NCBI RefSeq assembly: GCF_000374125.1
Contig: NZ_KB893625.1
Span: 186,001-250,000, forward strand
Direction of reading: 5' to 3'
Length of the DNA stretch: 64,000 nucleotides
Source: Niabella aurantiaca DSM 17617
Lineage (GTDB): Bacteria > Bacteroidota > Bacteroidia > Chitinophagales > Chitinophagaceae
The position numbers and the translations under genes are program-made. This document shows positions 8,630 to 17,557 of this stretch, one piece after another. The notes beneath the pieces were generated by a model. The model ran no database searches and had not been told where the DNA came from. It saw nothing but the letters and a program-made list of their open reading frames with translations. Numbering within the stretch: position 1 is the first letter of the stretch; the number at the start of each line of letters is the position of its first letter.

Positions 8630-10207
8630 ATGAACAAGAGCTTATTTTCTCTTTTACTCGTCGGCATTTTGGGGATCACCGGGTGTAAAAAGTTCCTCAC
8701 CGTTATACCCGAAGACTTTGTTGCGCCGGAAAATTATTTCAACAAGGAGCAGGATGCGGTCCTGGCCTTAAATGCCGCCTTTTTTGATTTGAAAGATCTG
8801 AATTTCCTGGGTGGTCTTTGGCTGGCGAGGGGTGTGGCCGATGCGGACGATGCCTATTCCGTTCTGGAAGGGAACTATATTGCCAATCATAAGGCTCCTA
8901 CCAATGATGCGGCCTTCTCCAATCACTGGACGGCTGCATACCGGACCATCGAGAAATGCAATGTGCTCCTGGCCAATATTGACCGGGTGGAGATGGATGA
9001 AACGAAACGGTCGGTTATCAAAGGGGAGGGACTGTTTTTGCGGGCCTATTGTTACTTCTTCTTAGTAACGCAATGGGGCGCCGTTCCGCTGAAATTAGCT
9101 CCTACAGCTGACCCTACGGATATCCGCATTCCAAGGACACCGGTAGCCGAAGTGTACGATCAGATCCTCCGGGACATGACCTATGCGGAATCTGTTGTTC
9201 CCCCGGCTTCACAGGAACAATATGGAGCGGCAGATTATCCTTCCCGGTCTGCCGTGCAGGCCATGCTTGCCCGGGTTTGTCTTTCGATGGCGGGCGAGCC
9301 GCTGAAGGACGTGTCAAAATATGCGGCGGCCAGGGATTGGGCCAAGAAGGTGGTCGATTCCAAATTGCACTCCTTAAATCCAAGTTTTGAGGATGTATTT
9401 GTGAAGCTCATTTCTAATCAGTACGACAAAAAAGAAAGCATCTGGGAAATTGACTATGCCGATGTTCCGGGTCCCCGGCAATCCAGTTATATTGGTTACC
9501 TGGACGGCATCATCGGGTCGCCGGCGGATAGTGGTACCATGCTGGGGCAGGTGCATGCCACCCGTCTTTTGTACAACCTGTATGGCTCCAAAGACCTGCG
9601 GCGCGACTGGACGATTGCGCCCTTTATCTTTACGGCTACCGGAACAAAGACTTACTGGTCTTCCACACAGCTATACGACCGGTGCATTGGGAAATTCAGG
9701 CTGAATGTGTCGCCCATGCCGCGGGTCAATTCGAGATCGCCGGTAAATTTCCCCGTCATCCGCTATTCGGATGTGCTGCTTATGCTGGCGGAGGCGGAAA
9801 ACGAGGTAAATGACGGCCCAACACAACTGGCCTACGATTGTATCAACCAGGTACGTGCCCGGGCTTATGGAAAATTGCTCCCCGGCGCTACGGATCCGAC
9901 GGAAGCCGATCTGCCTCCCGGGCTGAATGAAGAATTGTTCCTTATCGAAATACAGGATGAGCGCGCCCGGGAGCTGGCTTTTGAAGGGCTGCGGAAAAAT
10001 GACCTGATCCGCTGGGGGATATTTTTTTCCAGGCTGCAGGCAATGAAAGCAGACGTGAACGATACGGGGCAGCCTGCCGTGGTGGCCCGTCAAAAAACGA
10101 ACATTATTAATCTGGTGGACAGGGCTACCGAAAAATGGCGCCTGTGGCCGATCCCTCCTAATGAAATTGCCCTGAACAGCGAAGTGACTCAAAATCCGGG
10201 CTGGTAA
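8630..10207 (+). CDS. SusD/RagB-like surface glycan-binding lipoprotein 1
   Basis: This 525-aa lipoprotein is the surface lid of the neighbouring SusC and binds the target oligosaccharide. ATG 8630 is preferred over TTG 8624 because it begins directly at MNKSLFSLLLVGILG. The lipoprotein Cys is in GITGCKKFL (about residue 20), followed by FLTVIPEDF, the usual SusD start. The TPR-like helices follow (RTIEKCNVLLANI, GEGLFLRAYCYFFLVTQWGAVPL), and the C-terminal segment has the family's RYSDVLLMLAEAENE, RARELAFEGLRKNDLIRWG and LWPIPPNEIALN...NPGW ending. All SusD hallmarks are present, including the final NPGW. Confidence 0.95.
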   Translation: MNKSLFSLLLVGILGITGCKKFLTVIPEDFVAPENYFNKEQDAVLALNAAFFDLKDLNFLGGLWLARGVADADDAYSVLEGNYIANHKAPTNDAAFSNHWTAAYRTIEKCNVLLANIDRVEMDETKRSVIKGEGLFLRAYCYFFLVTQWGAVPLKLAPTADPTDIRIPRTPVAEVYDQILRDMTYAESVVPPASQEQYGAADYPSRSAVQAMLARVCLSMAGEPLKDVSKYAAARDWAKKVVDSKLHSLNPSFEDVFVKLISNQYDKKESIWEIDYADVPGPRQSSYIGYLDGIIGSPADSGTMLGQVHATRLLYNLYGSKDLRRDWTIAPFIFTATGTKTYWSSTQLYDRCIGKFRLNVSPMPRVNSRSPVNFPVIRYSDVLLMLAEAENEVNDGPTQLAYDCINQVRARAYGKLLPGATDPTEADLPPGLNEELFLIEIQDERARELAFEGLRKNDLIRWGIFFSRLQAMKADVNDTGQPAVVARQKTNIINLVDRATEKWRLWPIPPNEIALNSEVTQNPGW

Positions 10208-10227
10208 TTTTAAAAAATGATTGTTTT

Positions 10228-11145
10228 ATGAAAACATGGTTAATTTCTTTGGTGGCCTCCTTGCTCTTTTTTTCCTGCAAAAAGGCTTTTACAGGCGTGG
10301 AAGTGCCCGACCTGGAGATATCGATCGAATCGACAACGGTTGGAGTGAATGAGCCGGTGGTATTCAATCTTACGGGCAATGCAGATGTGGTCACTTTTTT
10401 TTCCGGTGCACCGGGAAGCGAGTACCTGTATAAGAACCGTACAACGCTTGATAACGCAACGCCGCAGCTGAGCTTTGACTCCTGGCGCCGGTACGGGGCG
10501 CAGGACGGCCTTCCGGACAATACCATTGCCCTGATGGTTTCGCAGGATTTTAACGGAACATATGACGCCGCTTCCATCAATAAGGCAACCTGGGTAGACC
10601 TGACCGATAGTGCGGCCTGGTCTTATGTGAAAGCGCCCAGCACCGAAACAACTCCTTCAGGGAACATCGACCTTTCCCGCTTTAAAGAGGTGGACGCGCC
10701 CATCTATATTGGCTTTAAATATAATGATCTCCCCAAAGCGGTTTCACAGCGGGCCTGGACCATTACCAACGTTCAGGTAAACAACGTGCTGGAGGATGGA
10801 ACGGTTTTGAACCTGGCCAATAGTGCGGATATGTCCTGGAGCATTATCAATATCCTCAATGCTACCCGGATCTGGACCTTTAATGCTACCCAGATACAGA
10901 TCTGGGGCGGGGCGGCCCAAACGGATGAAAACCTGGATTGGATTATCGGGAAGCCCATTTTCCTTAAGCGGATTGGAAGTGATAAAGGCGTCAGCATTAA
11001 AAATAATCCCAGCGTTCGCCTTACCGATTATACGTTTGCCGGGTACGATAAACCGGGGACATATAAAGTGACTTTCGAAATCGTCAATGCCAATAAATGG
11101 GATACCCAAAAGATCGTCAAAGAATATGTAATAACGGTTGAATAA
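10228..11145 (+). CDS. DUF5017-like surface lipoprotein in SusE/F position
   Basis: This 305-aa protein has a short lipoprotein leader (MKTWLISLVASLLFFSC, Cys near residue 17) and then a beta-rich body. It begins with an Ig-like segment (VPDLEISIESTTVGVNEPVVFNLTGNADVVTFFSGAPGSEYLYKNR) of the kind found in DUF5017 proteins of Bacteroidota PULs. The C-terminus TFAGYDKPGTYKVTFEIVNAN...KEYVITVE looks like a PKD/Ig-type strand set. Its place, 20 nt after SusD, is where SusE/SusF-type glycan-binding proteins sit, so accessory glycan capture at the cell surface is the likely role. No catalytic motif is visible. The family call comes from motif resemblance by eye. Confidence 0.7.
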   Translation: MKTWLISLVASLLFFSCKKAFTGVEVPDLEISIESTTVGVNEPVVFNLTGNADVVTFFSGAPGSEYLYKNRTTLDNATPQLSFDSWRRYGAQDGLPDNTIALMVSQDFNGTYDAASINKATWVDLTDSAAWSYVKAPSTETTPSGNIDLSRFKEVDAPIYIGFKYNDLPKAVSQRAWTITNVQVNNVLEDGTVLNLANSADMSWSIINILNATRIWTFNATQIQIWGGAAQTDENLDWIIGKPIFLKRIGSDKGVSIKNNPSVRLTDYTFAGYDKPGTYKVTFEIVNANKWDTQKIVKEYVITVE

Positions 11146-11234
11146 ACGGGTGGGGCAACAGCGATACATTGCCCGGAGCTCTTCCATTACTTTTTCCAAC
11201 CTGTCCGGCTATCCGGACTCATAAAATCACACAA

Positions 11235-12668
11235 ATGAAAATGAGATTAAAATTAGGCATGGTTGTTATCGGAAGCGTGATCTGCTTCATGACCTTCTCA
11301 TGTAAAAAAGTATCCTCATTCAAATATCCGCCCTCATCGGTCAGTCTGTATGAAATGATCGCGGAGGATGACAATAATTTCTCGTTTTTTAAGCTGGCTG
11401 TGGACCGGAGTGGTTTGGGAGCGGAGCTTTCCGGGGGCAACTATACGCTGCTGGCACCCACAAACGCGGTGTTCTCACGTGCGGGTTTTAACGCCGGAAT
11501 GCTGCAGGAGCTTTCCCTGGATTCGCTGACCCTGCTGGTTAAGAATCATATCATTTCCGGCGCGATGGATGAAACTGCGTTAACCGGCACCCAGGAGCTG
11601 ACTGCATTAAGCGGCACAAAGATCCCCCTTCAGCAGCTGGGTAACCAAACCTATATTGCCGGTGCGGATATTACCAATGGCGATAATAAAGCGACCAACG
11701 GCTTTATGTATGTGATCAATACCGTACTGTTTAAAAGGAAGTCCATTGTAGAGCGCTTGCGGTCCTATGTTGCTGCAACCACAGACGCACAGTTTACCTA
11801 TGTACTGGAAGCGCTCAAACGCGCCAGCGCCGGGGGTGTCGATTACCTGGCCCTGCTGGATGACCCTGCAGCTGCCTATACTTTTTTTGCACCCAACAAC
11901 GGCGCATTTATCGACGGCGGCTATCCCACCCTGGCATCCGTTACCGCAGCGCCCGTAAACCGGATGGATGAGCTTATTAAAAGACACCTCGTTGACGGAA
12001 AGAAATATACCTCCGGATTTGATACCCTGCAGCCCGCCATGTCCCGGTCAGGTGCGCCGGTATATGCAGATCGTTTGAAGCCCGGGGCCAATACCTATAA
12101 TTATTTCAACAGCATCAACGCCATCAGCGGCGCAGCCAATATGGAAGGGGGAAGCAGCGTGATTCATACCGTAAACGGGTTTTTGCCCCTGGCAACCGAT
12201 CAGACTACCGGGGAACGGATCGCACAGGATACTTCGCTTACCTTCTTTTACGCCGCTTTACAAAGAGGAAGCGAAGCCGGTGAGCTGAACTTTGTGCAAA
12301 TGGTGGCTGATGCGGCGGCATCTTATACCGTGTTTGCTGTCAACAACAACGGCTTCAGGAGCGCGGGTTATCCAAGCATTGCTTCCATTAACGACCAGGA
12401 TCCAAAGGTGATCAGTGATATCCTGCGTCTTCACTTTTTAAATAAACGGGTCAACAATATCAATATCGAGGAAAACGGTAAAACCCCCACCTTGCTGTAT
12501 GCCTTAAATGTGAATAATGAAATGAAGCCGGTCAACCTGACCGTGTCCTCTGCGGGCGGCTATAAAGTAAAAGGGGATTCCAACGTCAACACCATACCGG
12601 TGATGTCGGCTAATATTGTAACGACCAACGGTCTTTTAAACATTATCGGCGAGGTATTGACTCCCTGA
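11235..12668 (+). CDS. Fasciclin (FAS1) domain lipoprotein
   Basis: From ATG 11235 this is a 477-aa lipoprotein (MKMRLKLGMVVIGSVICFMTFSC, Cys about residue 23); the earlier TTG at 11169 adds no signal. Two FAS1-type domains can be followed: one from about residue 35 to 175 (FFKLAVDRSGL...YTLLAPTNAVFSRAGF...LLVKNHIISGAM...ATNGFMYVINTVLF) and one from about 185 to 330 (YVLEALKRAS...YTFFAPNNGAFIDGGY...IHTVNGFLPL). A third, less complete unit follows (FFYAALQRGSEAG...YTVFAVNNNGFRSAGY...NGLLNIIGEVLTP). FAS1 domains serve adhesion and, in PULs, probably glycan or cell-surface attachment. It closes the SusC-SusD-DUF5017 unit, 89 nt after the DUF5017-like gene. Confidence 0.85.
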   Translation: MKMRLKLGMVVIGSVICFMTFSCKKVSSFKYPPSSVSLYEMIAEDDNNFSFFKLAVDRSGLGAELSGGNYTLLAPTNAVFSRAGFNAGMLQELSLDSLTLLVKNHIISGAMDETALTGTQELTALSGTKIPLQQLGNQTYIAGADITNGDNKATNGFMYVINTVLFKRKSIVERLRSYVAATTDAQFTYVLEALKRASAGGVDYLALLDDPAAAYTFFAPNNGAFIDGGYPTLASVTAAPVNRMDELIKRHLVDGKKYTSGFDTLQPAMSRSGAPVYADRLKPGANTYNYFNSINAISGAANMEGGSSVIHTVNGFLPLATDQTTGERIAQDTSLTFFYAALQRGSEAGELNFVQMVADAAASYTVFAVNNNGFRSAGYPSIASINDQDPKVISDILRLHFLNKRVNNINIEENGKTPTLLYALNVNNEMKPVNLTVSSAGGYKVKGDSNVNTIPVMSANIVTTNGLLNIIGEVLTP

Positions 12669-12718
12669 TGAACGGGAAAGCAGGGGGCTTTATTTTCTGT
12701 TCCATTTAATCCAATCAT

Positions 12719-14350
12719 ATGTTTCCTAAAATAATCCATACTTCATTTTTATCAGCTGTTGTCTTTCTTTCCGGACTATTGGGGAGTAACCAGGCGTATT
12801 GCCAGTATGCGGGTGCTGCATCGAAGCCCAATATTATTTTGATCGTTGCGGATGATCTGGGATATTCAGATCTTGGCTGTTATGGCAGCGAGATCCATAC
12901 GCCCAATTTAGATCTGCTGGCAAAGCAGGGAATGCGGTTTACCCAGTTCTATAACCAGGCGGTCTGTAATATTTCGAGGGTCACTTTTTTAACAGGCCTG
13001 TACCCCCGGTATGGCAAGGGACCTTTATTGAAGAACAATATGGTTACGATGGCCCAGGTATTGCAGGGAGCCGGTTACGCTACGATCCTGAGCGGCAAAT
13101 GGCATTTGGGCGGTGGGGCCACCAGCCCTATGCATAAAGGGTTCCAGGAGTTTTTTGGATCCATGATCGGGGCGGGCAACCATTTTGATCCCTCCCTGCC
13201 TGATCCGCCTTTTGTACACCACAGCGGTCCGCCGCATCCTTTTGTTCATAACGGAAAAGTGGTTACGCATGTTCCCGACGATTATTATACAACAGATGCC
13301 CAAACGGATTTTGCCATCCGGCAGATCCGGAAGAACGTGAAGCAGCACCAGCCGTTTTTTCTGCACCTGGCCTTCAATGCCCCGCATTATCCGCTTCAGG
13401 CCTGGCCGGAAGATATTGCGAAGTATAAGGGGCGATATGATGCGGGTTATGAAGTGCTGCGGAAAGAGCGTTATAAAGGAACGATCAAAGCCGGTGTGCT
13501 GAACCCGAAATGGGGATTGCCGCCCACCGATAAGCGAAGCGGGGCCTTTGCCTATGATCTGGCAGTGCCACCCTGGGATTCGCTTAGCCGGGAGGAGCAG
13601 CGGCATGAATCGGAAAAGATGGAAGTGTATGCAGCAATGGTCGACCGCATCGATCAGAACATCGGGCGTTTAATGGATTTTCTTAAGAGCAGCGGGATCG
13701 CCGATAATACTCTGATCGTATTTTTCTCCGACAACGGGGGCTGTGCCAGTATGATCACCAACCCCAGGTCGGTGGAGCTGAACAAGGCGTATAATAAGGG
13801 AAAGCCGATCGGCGGCAAGGATACCTATGAGCTTGCCGGTCCGGGCTGGGCTTCTGTAATGTCAGCTCCCTTCAGAAGATATAAGGTCTGGACCCAGGAA
13901 GGGGGGATCTCCACACCCATGATCGTTTGGTGGAAAGGTAAAATACAGCCGGGGGGGCTTACCAATATGCCCAGTCATATCATTGACCTGTTCCCCACTT
14001 TTTTGGATGCTTCGGGGGCTGCGTATCCGGAAACCTTTGAAGGAAAGTCCATTCTTCCGCTGGAGGGAAAAAGTCTGCTGCCCTTCCTCACCAGGCATCA
14101 AAAAATGCCGGAGCGTGAATTTGGGTGGTTCCTCTATGGGAACCGGGCGTATCGTAAGGGAAAATGGAAGGCCGTCTATGGAGTAACGACGATGAAATGG
14201 GAGCTCTACAATATGGATGCGGACCGTACAGAGTGTCACGATCTGGCCGGGAAGCATCCAAAAATAGCTAAAGAGCTGGAAGAGGACTGGTACAAATGGG
14301 CGGGCATCCGGGAGGTTCCGCTTGACAACAGCAGGTATTTGAAGAACTAA
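12719..14350 (+). CDS. Sulfatase (S1 family) with atypical C-x-I-S-R active-site motif, copy 2
   Basis: This 543-aa exported sulfatase has a signal peptide (FLSAVVFLSGLLGSNQAYCQ) and the S1 metal-site segments NIILIVADDLGYSDLGCYGS and FFSDNGGCAS. The formylglycine position is Cys83 in C-N-I-S-R, again with Ile where Pro is normal. It matches copy 1 (3560) almost block for block, including FYNQAV, GKWHLG, FFLHLAFNAPHYPLQA, YKGRYDAGYEVLRKERYKG and FRRYKVWT, and both end with a Trp-rich 'W-Y/D-K-W-A' tail. The two copies presumably arose by duplication and now bracket the SusCD unit. They should act on the same or a closely related sulfate ester. The function depends on whether Cys83 can be matured. 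Confidence 0.88.
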   Translation: MFPKIIHTSFLSAVVFLSGLLGSNQAYCQYAGAASKPNIILIVADDLGYSDLGCYGSEIHTPNLDLLAKQGMRFTQFYNQAVCNISRVTFLTGLYPRYGKGPLLKNNMVTMAQVLQGAGYATILSGKWHLGGGATSPMHKGFQEFFGSMIGAGNHFDPSLPDPPFVHHSGPPHPFVHNGKVVTHVPDDYYTTDAQTDFAIRQIRKNVKQHQPFFLHLAFNAPHYPLQAWPEDIAKYKGRYDAGYEVLRKERYKGTIKAGVLNPKWGLPPTDKRSGAFAYDLAVPPWDSLSREEQRHESEKMEVYAAMVDRIDQNIGRLMDFLKSSGIADNTLIVFFSDNGGCASMITNPRSVELNKAYNKGKPIGGKDTYELAGPGWASVMSAPFRRYKVWTQEGGISTPMIVWWKGKIQPGGLTNMPSHIIDLFPTFLDASGAAYPETFEGKSILPLEGKSLLPFLTRHQKMPEREFGWFLYGNRAYRKGKWKAVYGVTTMKWELYNMDADRTECHDLAGKHPKIAKELEEDWYKWAGIREVPLDNSRYLKN

Positions 14351-14508
14351 GGACTGGTAAGGCGCCGGCAGAACAGGCTGTACTTTCCCCGGACCACTTC
14401 ACAAGAGATGTTTCCCGGTTTGATAAGAGGCGCAGATGGAAGGATCAGATGATCTGCTGTAAAACGGTTAATCAGCATATTTTTAAACAGGCTTTAACTA
14501 CATCATAA

Positions 14509-16062
14509 ATGAAACATTATTTTCTGCTTTTTTGCGTGATGCTTGCAGTTGCCGGCCATGCACAGAATAGTTCAGGAAGTAACAGGGCTATCAATGAAAA
14601 GTTTATCCTGACGCCAAAACCTTCGGCGAAGCCGCGCCTGAACAATGCGTTGGTATATGGCTGCCGGCCGGGGAATGCGTTTCTGTACCGGATCCCCTGC
14701 CAGGGTGAAAGACCCCTGAGGTTTTCGGCTAAAGGATTGCCGGCAGGTTTGACGTTAGATGAAGATTCGGGCATCATCCGGGGAGCGGCTCCTGCACGTG
14801 GAACGTATCGCATCGTATTGAAAGCAAAAAATAAAAAGGGGAAAGCATCCAGAACGTTTGAGATCATTTCGGGCGATAAAATCGGCCTCACACCACCCAT
14901 GGGCTGGAACGACTGGTATGCGCATTACGACAGGATCTCAGATAAATTAATGCGCGAGGCGGCAGATCTGATCGTATCAACGGGAATGGCGGATGTGGGC
15001 TATGCCTATGTAAATATTGATGATTGCTGGGCGGTTTCCACACCCAATAACAAAGCGATGAAAAAAGATGACGGTACCCGTTATGGGACCCCCAGAAAAC
15101 CCGATGGAACGATCCTCCCGAATGTTCATTTCCCCGACATGAAGCGGATGACCGATTACATTCATTCAAAGGGTTTGAAAGCCGGCATTTATTCGTCGCC
15201 CGGACCGCGGACCTGTATGGGTTTTACCGGCAGCTATGGCCATGAAAAGCAGGATGCGGAACAATACGCAAAATGGGGATTCGATTTCTTAAAATATGAC
15301 TGGTGCTCTTATGGGAGCGTTGTGGGTAAAGACCGAAGCCTGGCTGCCTTTCAAAAACCATATAAGCAGATGGGCGATATTTTAAAGAACATCGATCGTG
15401 ATATTTTCTATAATCTATGTCAATATGGTTATGGTGAATCATGGAAATGGGCGGCATCCATTGGAGGAAATTCCTGGAGAACGGCAGGCGATCTTGGGAT
15501 AAAAGAGCTGGACAAGATTTTTGACATCGCCCTGCGCAATGCAAGCTTTCGTGAATACAACAAACCCGGTGAATGGAACGATCCGGACTATATTTCCATT
15601 GGTTATATCGGCAGCAACCAGGACAGGGGTGCGCCGAAGCCCACACCTATGGGCCCATGGTTGCAATATTCCTATATGTCGCTTTGGAGCTTAATGGCTG
15701 CTCCATTGTTTTATGGCGGCGATCTGTCCCGGCTGGATGATTTTACATTGGGTATTTTATGCAACCCGGAGATCATAGCGATCAACCAGGATCCTTTGGG
15801 CCAATGCGCCAGAGTGATCATGCATGGTGATAAGCAATTTATTATGGTAAAAGATCTATACGATGGTTCCAAAGCCGTAGGGTTATTCAACCGGGAAAAA
15901 AGACCGGTTGAAGTCAGGGCAACATGGGAAGAGATCGGCCTGCGGGGAAAACGGAAGATCAGGGATGCCTGGCGGCAGCGGGATCTTGGAACTTTTACAA
16001 ATGAGCTCAGATCAACAATTCCCGCACAGGGTTGTTTGGTCGTAAAGATATCAAAGCGCTGA
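14509..16062 (+). CDS. GH27 alpha-galactosidase-type glycoside hydrolase
   Basis: This 517-aa exported enzyme (signal MKHYFLLFCVMLAVAGHAQ) has an N-terminal putative Ig/cadherin-like domain (about 30-125; PLRFSAKGLPAGLTLDEDSGIIRGAAPARGTYRIVLKAKN) and then a GH27 TIM barrel that opens with TPPMGWNDWYAHY. GH27 enzymes remove alpha-galactose, alpha-GalNAc or beta-L-arabinopyranose with retention. The nucleophile is Asp264 in FLKYDWC, and the acid/base is in the EWNDPDY motif near residues 355-361. The C-terminal antiparallel beta domain (ALFNREKRPVEVRATWEEIGL) is complete. It lies 158 nt after sulfatase 2 in the run of PUL A enzymes. Given GH127 in the same locus, beta-L-arabinopyranosidase activity is worth considering beside alpha-galactosidase. 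Confidence 0.92.
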   Translation: MKHYFLLFCVMLAVAGHAQNSSGSNRAINEKFILTPKPSAKPRLNNALVYGCRPGNAFLYRIPCQGERPLRFSAKGLPAGLTLDEDSGIIRGAAPARGTYRIVLKAKNKKGKASRTFEIISGDKIGLTPPMGWNDWYAHYDRISDKLMREAADLIVSTGMADVGYAYVNIDDCWAVSTPNNKAMKKDDGTRYGTPRKPDGTILPNVHFPDMKRMTDYIHSKGLKAGIYSSPGPRTCMGFTGSYGHEKQDAEQYAKWGFDFLKYDWCSYGSVVGKDRSLAAFQKPYKQMGDILKNIDRDIFYNLCQYGYGESWKWAASIGGNSWRTAGDLGIKELDKIFDIALRNASFREYNKPGEWNDPDYISIGYIGSNQDRGAPKPTPMGPWLQYSYMSLWSLMAAPLFYGGDLSRLDDFTLGILCNPEIIAINQDPLGQCARVIMHGDKQFIMVKDLYDGSKAVGLFNREKRPVEVRATWEEIGLRGKRKIRDAWRQRDLGTFTNELRSTIPAQGCLVVKISKR

Positions 16063-16164
16063 AAGCACGATCCTGCCCTGTTTGACCATCCGCTAAAAAG
16101 CTTTCAATAATGTTTTTTTAACAGGCTTAGAAATAAATAAGATCATTGATTAAAAACCAGAAGT

Positions 16165-17325
16165 ATGAAATTGAGAAATCTTAAAACCACAATGTTCCTG
16201 TATGGATTATCAGGGTTGCTTACGATGACCACATTTGCCCAGCCTGCGGCGTCCGGGGGAAAACTGATCGATAACGGTAACCTGTGGATCCCCGGTAATG
16301 TTACGGAGCTGCCGGGTTTAAAGATGGGGCCTTTTGTCCGGAAAGAAGATAAAAGCATCGTGACCGTGGAAGGAACAAAGTGCCTGATCAGTACCAATGA
16401 AGGCAAATCCTGGAAGTCTTACGACATTTTTAAAGATCCCGCAAAATTTCATGTTTCCAATGAAAGGGCGCTGCTCAGAACGGCCAATGGAACACTGATC
16501 CTGGCTTTTATGAACGGAAGGGAAAAGAGCGGGTGGAACTGGAACAGGAAGATCTCCGATGCGCCGGGGGCCATACTGCCCACCTATGCGGTCAGAAGCC
16601 TGGATGGCGGGAAGACCTGGGAGGAGCCAAAGAAGCTTCACAATGAATGGACCGGTGCGATCCGGGATATGATCCAGACCCGGAACGGCAACGTGGTGTT
16701 TACCAGTATGATGCTGGCCCATAACCCCGGTCGTCATACCGTGCTCACCTATACTTCCCGTGATGAAGGCGCCAGCTGGGAACGCAGCAATATTATCGAT
16801 ATGGGAGGCATCGGAAACCACAGCGGGGTTACCGAATCAACTCTTGAAGAACTGAAGGACGGAAGGTTATGGATGTTAATGCGCACCAATTGGGGCAGTT
16901 TCTGGGAAACGTTTTCAGATGATGACGGCATTACCTGGAAGGATATCCGGCCCACCAGTATCGGTGCCAGCAGCTCTCCCGGTATGTTGAAAAGATTGGC
17001 CAGCGGCCGGTTGTTCCTGGTATGGAACCTGCGGTACCCCCAGGGTAAGGATTATTACCGGCTGCGCGGCGGAGACCGGCAATGGTCGGAAGTGGCCTCA
17101 AGCAATTACAGGGAAGAGCTGGTGATCGCTTTTTCCGATGATGACGGCAAGACCTGGACCAAACCCCGGATCATTGCTAAAACAATGAGGGCGAAAGATA
17201 AGGACATCTGGGATTCCTGGGTCGCTTATCCTTATGTATTTGAAGCAGCGCCGGGCGAAATATGGGTAACCACCATGCAAAGTAACCTGCGGGTAAAACT
17301 CCGGGAAAAAGATTTTGTGCAATAG
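16165..17325 (+). CDS. Exported sialidase-fold (BNR/Asp-box) protein
   Basis: This 386-aa protein has a signal peptide (LYGLSGLLTMTTFAQ) and a six-bladed sialidase-type propeller. Five Asp boxes of the form S-x-D-x-G-x-S/T-W are visible: STNEGKSW, SLDGGKTW, SRDEGASW, SDDDGITW and SDDDGKTW. A catalytic-like ESTLEELKDGRLWMLMRT segment follows GNHSGVTE. Such proteins are annotated as exo-alpha-sialidases, but related PUL members hydrolyse other acidic sugars or act by other mechanisms. I cannot place the Arg triad of true sialidases with confidence. No sialic-acid genes (NanA, epimerase, transporter) are present nearby, which argues against sialic acid as the substrate. It is about 100 nt downstream of the GH27 gene. 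Confidence 0.8.
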   Translation: MKLRNLKTTMFLYGLSGLLTMTTFAQPAASGGKLIDNGNLWIPGNVTELPGLKMGPFVRKEDKSIVTVEGTKCLISTNEGKSWKSYDIFKDPAKFHVSNERALLRTANGTLILAFMNGREKSGWNWNRKISDAPGAILPTYAVRSLDGGKTWEEPKKLHNEWTGAIRDMIQTRNGNVVFTSMMLAHNPGRHTVLTYTSRDEGASWERSNIIDMGGIGNHSGVTESTLEELKDGRLWMLMRTNWGSFWETFSDDDGITWKDIRPTSIGASSSPGMLKRLASGRLFLVWNLRYPQGKDYYRLRGGDRQWSEVASSNYREELVIAFSDDDGKTWTKPRIIAKTMRAKDKDIWDSWVAYPYVFEAAPGEIWVTTMQSNLRVKLREKDFVQ

Positions 17326-17438
17326 CACGGACCTGGTGTAAGAAAAATGGCAGGGAGCTTATAATGGCCCGCACCACGGTCAGCCTCCTCACCGACGGGA
17401 CAGTCAATTTATGAAGATCATTTTGCCACCGGTTCATT

Positions 17439-17455
17439 ATAAACAGCCTGTTTAT
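17439..17455. repeat. 17-bp palindrome before sulfatase 3
   Basis: ATAAACAG-C-CTGTTTAT is a perfect palindrome with 8-bp arms, in the 232-bp gap before the sulfatase at 17558. Related AAACAGGC/TTAACAGGC strings lie 20-40 nt before the GH27 and BNR genes (about 14485 and 16116). A regulator binding site is possible but unproven. Confidence 0.4.
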
Positions 17456-17557
17456 GGTTGATGGCCGTCCTGAGCTTCTGCCCGGACGGGTGTTTCAAAA
17501 TCTGTCTTAAGGCATTGGAATAAACCCTGGCACAGGAATAAATTAAAAATAGAACAC

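Noticed and set aside
16165-17325. True sialidase with a sialic-acid catabolic pathway
   Set aside because: Asp boxes show the fold only; no NanA, epimerase or sialic-acid transporter is present nearby.
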